Notes under the pieces: generated by a model
What the model saw: only the letters and a program-made list of their open reading frames with translations
What the model was told of the DNA's origin: nothing
Database searches by the model: none
Translations under genes and position numbers: made by a program
Origin: Lentzea aerocolonigenes
GTDB taxonomy: Bacteria > Actinomycetota > Actinomycetes > Mycobacteriales > Pseudonocardiaceae
Reading direction: 5' to 3'
Assembly (NCBI RefSeq): GCF_000974445.1
Contig: NZ_BBOJ01000002.1
Coordinates: 479,848-543,847, forward strand
DNA length: 64,000 nt
Part shown: piece after piece, positions 1 through 8,382 of the stretch
Numbering within the stretch: position 1 is the stretch's first letter
Layout of the letters: each line of letters starts with the position of its first letter

Positions 1-1
1 G

Positions 2-3000
2 AAGGAGCTCGCGTCCGCGGAGGCAGCCGAGGCGCACGTCGCGAAACTGGTGGCGGAGAAGGAGAAGAAGGGCTACCGCGCCGTCACCGGCGAGGCGTCC
101 GAGCAACCTGTCGCCGCGCCCGCCGCGGAGAAGCCCGCCGCCGTCGACGAGGACACCTGGGTCATGCCCAAGGCGTGGCTCAGGGATGTCGTGCGGCAGC
201 GCGGCTTCGACCCGGCACCGGTCTTCGCCGTCGACGACGAGCTCGCAGCGACGGCCCGTCGCCGAGTGGGCAAGCAGACCGCGACCACGATCGAACGAGT
301 GCTGTCCGATCCGGCCTCCGAACCGGATCTCGTGCGAGCCGCACGGGAACACCTCGCCGGCCGGCCCGATCCGGTCGGAGCGGCCGCGATCGCGGCGATC
401 ATCGCGAGCGGCCTGGAGTCCGTGCACGCCTGGATCGCCGACCACGGCGTCGTGTTCGCCGCCGAGGCGGCGGTTCACTTCACCGGCCTGGCCTCCGTCC
501 CGACGTGGATTTCAAGCCAGCACACGTGGGGCGGCGAGCGGCTGCAGTCCCGTGGCAGCCACTTCCACATCATCTTCGACAGCGTCGAGGGCAAGATGCT
601 CACGGCGGTTCGCTACGCGCTCGCGGTCGCGGACGACGCCGAGCGCGAAGCCGCCGAGGCCGCGCTGGACCGCCTCGGGGGCGCCAGTGCCAAGCTCTCC
701 CGGGCGTACCTGGTGCCTTCCCGAGCCGACTGGTTCCAGCAGGCGTGCGACGAGCCGAACACGAACTCGCAGTGGTGGATGCTTCCCTGCAGTGCCGGCA
801 CCCAGGAGCAGTTCGAGCAGGTTCAGGCCACGGTGACCGCTCCCGCGTTCCTCCTGCACACGGCGCTCTACGTCCTGGGTCCGGCGGTCGCGCCGTTGCT
901 GGCGGCGGAGCTCGACCGGAGCTACCAGCGTGCGGAGAGCCGCAAGCAGGCGTTGAAGGTGCTCGCGATGCTTCCCACCGACGAGGCCTTCACGATCCTG
1001 CTCGACCGCCTCGACACCAAGTACGTGCGCCCGGCGCTGTTGTCCGCCATGTCGGCGTTCCCGGCACGGGCCGCCCGGCTGCTGGCGGAGCGGGCATCCG
1101 CGAACGCCGAGGTCCGGCAGCTGCTGAGCGTGCACCTGACGACGCACTCGCACCTGGAGGTGCCGGCAGGCTTCACCGCGATCGAGTCCGCCACGCTCCC
1201 GGAGGCCCCGGCGGAACTGCTGCCGTCGCTGCTGGTTTCGCCGCCGTGGGTGCACCGCAAGCCGCCGGTGAAGCCCGTGGTGGTGCCAGATCTCCCGTCG
1301 CCGGCACCTTCGATCGTCTGGGAGCCGGGTGAGCGGGACGAGTGGCTCACGTCCGGCGACTGGAACACCCACGTGCCCTGGCAGGACCTGCTGGCGGAGT
1401 TCAAGGCGGGCCGGATCGGCTACCGCATGCGCGACCTGTTCGCCCAGGCTCCCGAGGACGAGGTGCGGCACCTGCTGGCCGGCTGGGAGCCGAAGCTCAG
1501 CTGGAGCGCCGAGGAAACGGGCAAGCTGCTGGCGGCCAAGTTCGGCTTCGACGCGCTGCCTCCGCTGCTGCGGATCGTCGAGTCGAACGCGAACACCGCC
1601 GTCGTCGTGCTGCCCTTCGCCACACCGGAAGTGGCCACCCTGATGGCGGACTGGCTGGTGCGGCTCAAGCAGGTGCGCAAGGTCGCGCTGGACTGGCTGT
1701 CGCGGCACCGCGAGACGGCGGCCCGTCTCCTCATCCCCGCCGCCCTGGGTCAGCCGGGAGCACCAAGGCGCAACGCCGAGACCGCCCTCCGCCACCTGCA
1801 CGGCCTGGGAGTGAACGTGGTCGCGCTGGCACCGAATGCTGCGGCGGCCGCCGCTCTCCAGACCTTCCTGGCCGTCGACCCCGTCGACGTGCTGCCGGCC
1901 AAGCTGCCGGTGATCGGTGAATGGGCGGACACGAGGCTGCTGCCCCAGGTCCTCCTGAGCGACCGCAAGCACGCTCTTTCACCTGAAGCCGCTCACCACC
2001 TCCTGATGACGGCGGCCCTGTCCAAACCGGGTGACCTGTACGCCGGCCTGCCGGTGGCCCGCGACGCCCTCGACCGCGCCTCGCTCGCGGAGTTCGCGTG
2101 GGCTGTTTTCCAGCGCTGGCAGGAAGTGGGAGCGCCCTCGAAGGAAGGCTGGGCTCTCACCGCGCTCGGCTGGTTCGGCGACGACTCGACGGTCCGCGCG
2201 CTGTCGCCGCTGATCCGCAACTGGCCGGGCGAGAGCCAGCACGCCAAGGCCGTGACGGGCTTGGACGTCCTCGCCGACATCGGCACCGAGGTCGCCCTGT
2301 CCCACCTCAACAGCATCGCCGAGAAGGTGAAGTTCAAGGGCCTCAAGACAAGAGCCCAGGACAAGGTCTCGCAGATCGCCGCCGAACTGGGCCTGTCCCG
2401 CGACCAGCTGGCCGACCGCCTGGTCCCCCGCCTCGGCCTCGACGACGAAGCCTCACTGGTGATCGACTACGGCCCGCGCCGCTTCACCGTCGGCTTCGAC
2501 GAGCAGCTCAAGCCCTACGTCCTCGACCCCGACGGCAAGCGCCGCAAGGACCTGCCCAAACCCGGCGCGAAAGACGCCCAGGACCAGGCACCACTGGAGC
2601 ACAAGCGCTTCGCCGCCTTGAAGAAGGACGTCCGCACCGTGGCGTCCGACCAGATCCACCGCCTCGAACGGGCGATGGTGGACCAGCGGACGTGGACCGC
2701 GGCCGAGTTCTACACGGTCCTGGCAGGCCACCCGCTGCTGTGGCACATCGTCCGGCGCCTGGTCTGGATCACTGACGAGGGCGTCTCGTTCCGCCTGGCA
2801 GAAGACCGCACCCTCGCCGACTCGAACGACGACGAGTTCACCCTCCCCGAGACCGCCGCAGTCCGAGTGGCGCACCCGGCCGACCTCCAAGGCACGCTGG
2901 AAGCCTGGGGCGAGGTCTTCGCCGACTACGAGATCCTCCAGCCCTTCCCGCAACTGAACCGCCCGCTGCACGTCGTGCCGCCGGACGAAGACCTGTTGGC

Positions 3001-3334
3001 ACACCTGAAGAAGTACTGCGACGTGCCCCACCCCATCGGCAAGATCCTCAGCCTCACCAAGAAGGGCTGGGTCCGCGGTCAACCACAGGACGCAGGCGTC
3101 GAGTGCTGGATCACCCGCCCACTGCCCTCGGGCGGCGCCCTGATCGCCGACCTGGACCCCGGCATCGCGGTGGGCGCGATCGACGTCTTCCCCGAGGTCA
3201 AGTTCACCGGCCTCTGGTACTCGGCCACCGGCAGGGCCTACTGGTCCGTGCAGAAGGACGCGCCGGCCACCCTCCAGGTCGACCCGATCACCGCCTCCGA
3301 ACTCCTCTCCGAGCTCGAGTCGCTCCACACGTGA
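2..3334 (+). CDS. WGR-DUF4132 (MolR-like) protein, copy 1, 5'-truncated by window edge
   Basis: The frame is open from base 2, so the start lies upstream of the window; the first in-frame ATG (position 50) is internal to a WGR domain. The first 25 residues (KELASAEAAEAHVAKLV...) are the WGR tail, matching residues 39-63 of the next gene. A long alpha-helical, HEAT-like middle follows, then the DUF4132 block near the C-terminus (from the EHKRF region at about nt 2597, through the RLVWITDEG motif at about nt 2755, to GWVRG and ECWITRP at about nt 3065-3120). WGR is a nucleic-acid or poly(ADP-ribose)-associated fold in PARPs; DUF4132 has no known activity. The E. coli relatives are MolR and YehI. 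First visible gene of a six-gene co-directional cluster. The family call is firm; the function is unknown. Confidence 0.92.
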   Translation, partial: KELASAEAAEAHVAKLVAEKEKKGYRAVTGEASEQPVAAPAAEKPAAVDEDTWVMPKAWLRDVVRQRGFDPAPVFAVDDELAATARRRVGKQTATTIERVLSDPASEPDLVRAAREHLAGRPDPVGAAAIAAIIASGLESVHAWIADHGVVFAAEAAVHFTGLASVPTWISSQHTWGGERLQSRGSHFHIIFDSVEGKMLTAVRYALAVADDAEREAAEAALDRLGGASAKLSRAYLVPSRADWFQQACDEPNTNSQWWMLPCSAGTQEQFEQVQATVTAPAFLLHTALYVLGPAVAPLLAAELDRSYQRAESRKQALKVLAMLPTDEAFTILLDRLDTKYVRPALLSAMSAFPARAARLLAERASANAEVRQLLSVHLTTHSHLEVPAGFTAIESATLPEAPAELLPSLLVSPPWVHRKPPVKPVVVPDLPSPAPSIVWEPGERDEWLTSGDWNTHVPWQDLLAEFKAGRIGYRMRDLFAQAPEDEVRHLLAGWEPKLSWSAEETGKLLAAKFGFDALPPLLRIVESNANTAVVVLPFATPEVATLMADWLVRLKQVRKVALDWLSRHRETAARLLIPAALGQPGAPRRNAETALRHLHGLGVNVVALAPNAAAAAALQTFLAVDPVDVLPAKLPVIGEWADTRLLPQVLLSDRKHALSPEAAHHLLMTAALSKPGDLYAGLPVARDALDRASLAEFAWAVFQRWQEVGAPSKEGWALTALGWFGDDSTVRALSPLIRNWPGESQHAKAVTGLDVLADIGTEVALSHLNSIAEKVKFKGLKTRAQDKVSQIAAELGLSRDQLADRLVPRLGLDDEASLVIDYGPRRFTVGFDEQLKPYVLDPDGKRRKDLPKPGAKDAQDQAPLEHKRFAALKKDVRTVASDQIHRLERAMVDQRTWTAAEFYTVLAGHPLLWHIVRRLVWITDEGVSFRLAEDRTLADSNDDEFTLPETAAVRVAHPADLQGTLEAWGEVFADYEILQPFPQLNRPLHVVPPDEDLLAHLKKYCDVPHPIGKILSLTKKGWVRGQPQDAGVECWITRPLPSGGALIADLDPGIAVGAIDVFPEVKFTGLWYSATGRAYWSVQKDAPATLQVDPITASELLSELESLHT

Positions 3335-3340
3335 CGCACG

Positions 3341-3398
3341 CTCAGGGGGTCTGATCAGGACTTTAAGCAGACCGTAAAGAATTGTCAGACCCCCTGAG
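3341..3398 (+). terminator. 14-bp perfect inverted repeat between the two DUF4132 paralogues
   Basis: Arms CTCAGGGGGTCTGA (3341-3354) and TCAGACCCCCTGAG (3385-3398) are perfect complements, separated by 30 nt that hold a second small repeat (CTTTA 3361-3365 and TAAAG 3375-3379). It begins 6 nt after the stop of copy 1. No T-tract follows, as is common for actinomycete terminators, so it may terminate, attenuate or bind a regulator. Confidence 0.5.
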
Positions 3399-3448
3399 TA
3401 GCGTCCGCGTCACATCAACTTCGTAGTTCGGCCCCCGGAGGTACGGCA

Positions 3449-6400
3449 GTGCGCAGGTGGGAACTCGTCGCGGACAGCTCCGCGAAGTTCTGGGAGATCG
3501 GCCAGTCCGGCGCGACCGTGACCGTCCGGTTCGGACGGCTGGCGACGAACGGCCAGGCCCAGACGAAGGAGCTCGCGTCCGAGGAGGCCGCCGAGGCGCA
3601 CGTCGCGAAACTGGTGGCGGAGAAGGAGAAGAAGGGCTACAGACCGGTGGACACCGCCGGGCAGTCGCTGAACACCGCCGACCAGCCGGTAGACACCACC
3701 AGGCAGTCAGCGGGCTCCGCCGGGCAGTCGATCGCCGCGGACCGGGCCAGCGTCGCCGAGGCCGCCGGTGACGAGATCGCGGCGACCGCCACCCAGGCCG
3801 TCCCCACGGACAGCCAGCTTCCCGAGGGCAGCCGGACCTCTGTCGCCGATCAGGCCTCTGCTGCCCCCAGCCAGACCGCCCCGGCAGTCCAGACCGCCTT
3901 TGCCGCCAACCACACCACCGCCGACCAGACTCCCGCCACGGCCAATCAGGCCGCCCCCAACCAAACCCTCGCCACGACCGACCAGACCTCTCCCAGCCAG
4001 ACCGCCGTCATCGCCAACCAGCCCGCCGCACCCAACACGATCACCGCCACCCCACCCACAGCCCCCACCCACGCTCCCGCCCCCATCCCCCAGCCGTCCA
4101 CCACCGACGAAGACACCTGGGCCATGCCCAAGCCGTGGCTCCAACACGCCATCCGCCAGCGCGGCTCAACCCCACCCCCGGACTTCTCCGTGGACAGCGC
4201 GAAAGCCGCCACCGCCCGCCAGCAGGCCACCGATCAGGCCGACACGATCGAACGAGCGTTGTCCACCAAGGGTTCCAAGCCCGAACTGGTCAGCGCGACC
4301 CGCGAGCACCTCGGCGGCCGGTCGAACCCCGTCGGCGCGGCAGCGATCGCGGCCATCACGAACTCCGGGCTGCCGTCGGTGCACGCCTGGATCGCCGACC
4401 ACGGCCTGGCCTTCGCCGCCACCGCGGTCGTCGAGTACATGGGGCTGACGTTCTCCGAGCAGTGGGACGAGCGGCGCGGGAAGTTCACCGACATCCGCCT
4501 GCAGACGCGGCGCGAGAACCTGCACACCTCGGTCAACGAACCCGAAGGCCGGATGCTCACCACCCTCCGGTACGCGCTCGCGGTGGCGGACGACGCGTCG
4601 CGTGAGGCTGCCGAGGCCGCGCTGGCGGACATGGGCGGCACGCCGACGATCAAGGAGCTGCGGTCGTTCCTCGTGCCCGCGCGGGCCGACTGGTTCGCCG
4701 AGGCGTGCAAGGTGCCGTACCGGCCCAACCAGTGGTGGACGTTGCCGTGCAGTGCCGGCAGCTTCGAGGACTACGAGAAGTCCAAGCACTCGCTGACGGG
4801 CGCGGCTTTCGTCCTGTACACGGCGGTCTACGTGCTGGGGCCGGCGATCGCGCCGTTGCTCGCCGAGGAACTCGACGGCGAGTACCAGGTCGCGGACACC
4901 CGCAAGCTCGTGCTCAAGGTGCTGGCGGCGTTGCCCACGGACGAGGCGTTCACGATTCTGCTCGACCGGGTGGACGGCAAGTACGTGCGGCCCGCTCTGC
5001 TGTCCGCGATGGCGGCGTTTCCGGTGCGGGCGGCTCGGTTGCTGGCCGAACGGGTGTCGTCCAGTGATGACGCGCGGCAGTTGTTGCAGGCGCATCTGCT
5101 GTCGAACCCCGGGCTCACCGTGCCTGACGAGGTGGCCGCTGTGCTGGCCGCGTCCGGGGTGCGGGCCCTGCCGGAGGCGAGCGCGGACCAGCTGCCGGCG
5201 GTGCTCGCCAAGCCGCCGTGGCTGCACCGTCGTCCGCCGGTGAAGCCCGTGGTGCTGGCGGATCTTCCGGTACCCGCGGGGTCCGTGGTGTGGCGGCCAG
5301 GCGAGCGCGAGGCGTGGGTGGAGTGCGGGAGTGAGTGGTACGGCGATCACCTCGACTGGCGGAAGCTGCTCGCGGACTACCGTTCGGGCGACATCAGGTA
5401 CTTCGACAGCGATCTGTTCCTCCTGGCGCCTGAGGAAGAGGTGCGGTCGCTGCTCGCGGACTGGAAGCCGAACTACCACTACGGGTTCGAGGACTGGGGC
5501 AAGCGGGTCGCCGCGCGGTTCGGTCTCGACTCCGTGCCCGCTCTCCTGCAGCTCGCCAGGTCCGTGCCGGGGACGGGCGGCGCCGTGCTGCTGCCCTTCG
5601 CCACCGCCGAGGTGGCCGCGCTGATGGCCGAGTGGTTCGCCCGGTCCAAGCAGGCCCGGCGGTGGGGGCTCGACTGGCTGGCCCGGCACCGCGACCTGGC
5701 CGCCGCTCTCCTCATCCCCGCCGCGGCGGGGAAGGCCGGCGCCGCACGTCGCAACGCCGAGGCGGCGCTGCGTCACCTCAACGGCATCGGGGTGGACGTC
5801 GCCGCCGTCGCCGCGTCGTCCGGCGCCCAGGCCGCGATCGACGTCGTGCTGTCGGTCGACCCGGTCGACGTGCTGCCCGCGAAGCTGCCGGTGATCGGCG
5901 AGTGGGCCGACGCACGTCTGCTGCCCCAGGTCGCGCTGCGCGACCGCAGGCACGCGTTGTCGCCGGAAGCCGCCGGGCACCTGCTGATGACGGCCGCTCT
6001 GTCGAAGCCGGGCGAGGTCTACGCAGGTCTGGCGTCGGCCCGCGAAGCGCTCGATCCGAGTTCGCTGGCCGAGTTCGCCTGGGCGGTCTTCCAGGCGTGG
6101 CAGCAGGCCGGTGCGCCGTCGAAGGAGAGCTGGGCGCTGACTGCGCTCGGCTGGTTCGGCGACGACTCGACGGTGCGCGCGCTGTCGCCGTTGATCCGCA
6201 ACTGGCCGGGTGAGAGCCAGCACGCCAAGGCGGTCGCGGGCCTCGACGTCCTCGCGGACATCGGCACCGAGGTCGCGCTGTCCCACCTGAACGGCATCGC
6301 GGAGAAGGTGAAGTTCAAGGGCCTCAAGGAACGCGCCCAGGAGAAGGTCGCCCAGATCGCCGCCGAGCTCGGCCTGTCCCGCGACCAGCTGTCCGACCGC

Positions 6401-7315
6401 CTGGTCCCGCGCCTCGGCCTGGACGACGCCGCGACCCTGGTGATCGACTACGGGGTCCGGCAGTTCACCGTCGGCTTCGACGAACAGCTCAAGCCCTACG
6501 TCCTCGACCCGGACGGCAAGCGCCGCAAAGACCTGCCCAAACCCGGCGCGAAGGACGACCAGGACCAGGCACCGCTGGAGCACAAGCGGTTCATGGCGCT
6601 GAAGAAGGACGTTCGCACCATCGCGTCCGACCAGATCCAGCGTCTCGAACGTGCCATGGTCGACCAGCGCACGTGGACCGCCGACGAGTTCCAGACCGTT
6701 CTCGCCTCGCACCCGCTGCTGTGGCACCTGGTCCGACGCCTGGTGTGGATCACCGACGAGGGCGTCACCTTCCGCCTGGCAGAAGACCGCACGCTCGCCG
6801 ACTCCGGCGACGACGAGTTCACCCTGCCCGCAGACGCCGTCGTCCGCGTGGCCCACCCGGCCGACCTCCAAGGCACGGTGGAAGTGTGGGGCGAGGTCTT
6901 CGCCGACTACGAGATCCTCCAGCCGTTCCCGCAACTGAGCCGCCCGCTGCACGTGCTGGCGGCCGACGACGACCTCCTGGCCCGGATCACGAAGTACTGC
7001 GACACCCCGTACCCGATCGGCAAGATCCTCGGCCTCACCAAGAAGGGCTGGGTGCGCGGCGAACCGCAGGACGCGGGCGTCGAGTGCTGGATCACCCGCC
7101 CGTTCCCGGACGGCGGCGCGCTCGTGCTCTCCCTCGATCCCGGCATCGCCGTCGGTGCCGTCGACGTCTTCCCCGAGGTCAGCTTCACCGGGGTGTGGTT
7201 CTCCCCCAGCGGTCGCGGAGACTGGTCCGCGCCGAAGGACGCGCCACCCACCTTCGACGTCGACCCGATCACCATCTCCGAGCTCCTCACCGAACTGGAG
7301 TCCCTGCAGTCATGA
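3449..7315 (+). CDS. WGR-DUF4132 (MolR-like) protein, copy 2, full length
   Basis: GTG start preceded by GGAGGT at 3437-3442. The 1288-residue product has an N-terminal WGR domain (residues 1-65; MRRWELV, FWEIGQSG, VRFGRL), then a roughly 150-residue Ala/Thr/Gln/Pro-rich linker (about 69-220) built from loose NQT/DQT/SQTA units and absent from copy 1, then the helical middle and C-terminal DUF4132 shared with copy 1. It is a tandem duplicate of copy 1: over the WGR tail the two DNAs differ at only 2 of 77 positions (1-77 against 3565-3641). It is followed by the MoxR gene with an ATGA overlap, so the two are co-translated. The role is unknown; the family resembles E. coli MolR and YehI, and the neighbours suggest a multi-protein ATPase assembly. 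Confidence 0.93.
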   Translation: MRRWELVADSSAKFWEIGQSGATVTVRFGRLATNGQAQTKELASEEAAEAHVAKLVAEKEKKGYRPVDTAGQSLNTADQPVDTTRQSAGSAGQSIAADRASVAEAAGDEIAATATQAVPTDSQLPEGSRTSVADQASAAPSQTAPAVQTAFAANHTTADQTPATANQAAPNQTLATTDQTSPSQTAVIANQPAAPNTITATPPTAPTHAPAPIPQPSTTDEDTWAMPKPWLQHAIRQRGSTPPPDFSVDSAKAATARQQATDQADTIERALSTKGSKPELVSATREHLGGRSNPVGAAAIAAITNSGLPSVHAWIADHGLAFAATAVVEYMGLTFSEQWDERRGKFTDIRLQTRRENLHTSVNEPEGRMLTTLRYALAVADDASREAAEAALADMGGTPTIKELRSFLVPARADWFAEACKVPYRPNQWWTLPCSAGSFEDYEKSKHSLTGAAFVLYTAVYVLGPAIAPLLAEELDGEYQVADTRKLVLKVLAALPTDEAFTILLDRVDGKYVRPALLSAMAAFPVRAARLLAERVSSSDDARQLLQAHLLSNPGLTVPDEVAAVLAASGVRALPEASADQLPAVLAKPPWLHRRPPVKPVVLADLPVPAGSVVWRPGEREAWVECGSEWYGDHLDWRKLLADYRSGDIRYFDSDLFLLAPEEEVRSLLADWKPNYHYGFEDWGKRVAARFGLDSVPALLQLARSVPGTGGAVLLPFATAEVAALMAEWFARSKQARRWGLDWLARHRDLAAALLIPAAAGKAGAARRNAEAALRHLNGIGVDVAAVAASSGAQAAIDVVLSVDPVDVLPAKLPVIGEWADARLLPQVALRDRRHALSPEAAGHLLMTAALSKPGEVYAGLASAREALDPSSLAEFAWAVFQAWQQAGAPSKESWALTALGWFGDDSTVRALSPLIRNWPGESQHAKAVAGLDVLADIGTEVALSHLNGIAEKVKFKGLKERAQEKVAQIAAELGLSRDQLSDRLVPRLGLDDAATLVIDYGVRQFTVGFDEQLKPYVLDPDGKRRKDLPKPGAKDDQDQAPLEHKRFMALKKDVRTIASDQIQRLERAMVDQRTWTADEFQTVLASHPLLWHLVRRLVWITDEGVTFRLAEDRTLADSGDDEFTLPADAVVRVAHPADLQGTVEVWGEVFADYEILQPFPQLSRPLHVLAADDDLLARITKYCDTPYPIGKILGLTKKGWVRGEPQDAGVECWITRPFPDGGALVLSLDPGIAVGAVDVFPEVSFTGVWFSPSGRGDWSAPKDAPPTFDVDPITISELLTELESLQS

Positions 7316-8382
7316 CCAGCACCCAGACGATGCAGCGTCCGCCGGCCGAGGTCCGCTACGCCGACGAGCTCGCCCGCCTCCGCGACGGCGACGCCGCACC
7401 CAAGCCGCCCGGCTGGGCGATGAGCCTCGACGCCGCGCGCCGGTTCGTGGTCGGCGACGAGAAGCGGGGCATCACCAAGAAGTTCGTGGGCGATCCGTCC
7501 CTTGTGGACAGAGCGTTGGTCACGCTGGCCACGAGCCGCGGCCTGATGCTCGTCGGTGAGCCGGGCACGGCCAAGTCGCTGCTGTCCGAGCTGATCGCGG
7601 CCGCGGTGTGCGGCGAGTCGACACTGACGATCCAGGGCGGTGCGGCGACCACCGAGGACCAGATCAAGTACTCGTGGAACTACGCGCTGCTGGTGGCGGA
7701 AGGGCCGTCGCCGCGTTCACTCGTGCCGGCGCCGATGCTGCGGGGCATGACCGAGGGCAAGATCGTGCGGTTCGAGGAGATCACGCGGTGCCCCTTGGAG
7801 GTGCAGGACTGCATGCTGTCGTTGCTGTCCGACCGCGTGATGGCGATCGGGGAGCTCAACGGCCCGGACGGCATGGTGTTCGCTCAGGACGGGTTCAACG
7901 TGATCGCCACGGCGAACACGCGGGACCGAGGGGTCAACGAGATGAGCGCGGCGCTGAAGCGGCGGTTCAACTTCGAGACGGTGTTCCCCATCGCGGACTT
8001 CGACACCGAGCTCGCCCTGGTCGAGCAGGAGGCGGCGAAGCTGCTCGAACGGTCCGGAGTGGAGCTCGCGCCGAAGCGGGACGTGCTGGAGGTGCTGGTG
8101 CGGACGTTCCGCGACCTGCGCGAGGGCAACGACCGGCTCACCACCGTGATGAGCACCGCCGAGGCGGTGTCGGTGGCGCACGCCGTCGGGTTGCGCGGGT
8201 GGTTCCTGCGCGGTGAGAGCGGATCGGCCGCGGACGTCGTGGAGTGCCTCGCGGGGACGGCGGCGAAGGACAACGCGGAGGACCTGGCGAGGCTCCGGCG
8301 GTACCTGGAGCAGCACGCGCCTCGCCGCAAGGGCAAGCAGTGGCAGGAGCTGCACCAGGCGCGGCACCTGCTGCCCGGCTGA
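7312..8382 (+). CDS. MoxR-family AAA+ ATPase (YehL-like)
   Basis: The ATG overlaps the preceding stop (ATGA), giving 356 residues. An in-frame opening extends far upstream but lies antiphase inside the DUF4132 gene, so the overlap start is preferred. Walker A is GEPGTAKS at residues 82-89; a Walker B-like VRFEEITR and a sensor-type IATANTRDRGVNEM follow, then the arginine-rich LKRRFNFETVF segment typical of MoxR ATPases. MoxR proteins act as chaperone-like remodellers together with VWA proteins, and a VWA gene lies two genes downstream. The likely role is ATP-driven assembly or conformational control of the DUF5682, VWA and SWIM partners; the substrate is unknown. Confidence 0.9.
   Translation: MTSTQTMQRPPAEVRYADELARLRDGDAAPKPPGWAMSLDAARRFVVGDEKRGITKKFVGDPSLVDRALVTLATSRGLMLVGEPGTAKSLLSELIAAAVCGESTLTIQGGAATTEDQIKYSWNYALLVAEGPSPRSLVPAPMLRGMTEGKIVRFEEITRCPLEVQDCMLSLLSDRVMAIGELNGPDGMVFAQDGFNVIATANTRDRGVNEMSAALKRRFNFETVFPIADFDTELALVEQEAAKLLERSGVELAPKRDVLEVLVRTFRDLREGNDRLTTVMSTAEAVSVAHAVGLRGWFLRGESGSAADVVECLAGTAAKDNAEDLARLRRYLEQHAPRRKGKQWQELHQARHLLPG

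Noticed and set aside
4166..6952. 928-residue open frame on the minus strand
   Set aside because: It is the antisense shadow of the second WGR-DUF4132 gene: arginine- and glycine-rich with no domain; GC-rich codon bias leaves long open frames on the opposite strand.
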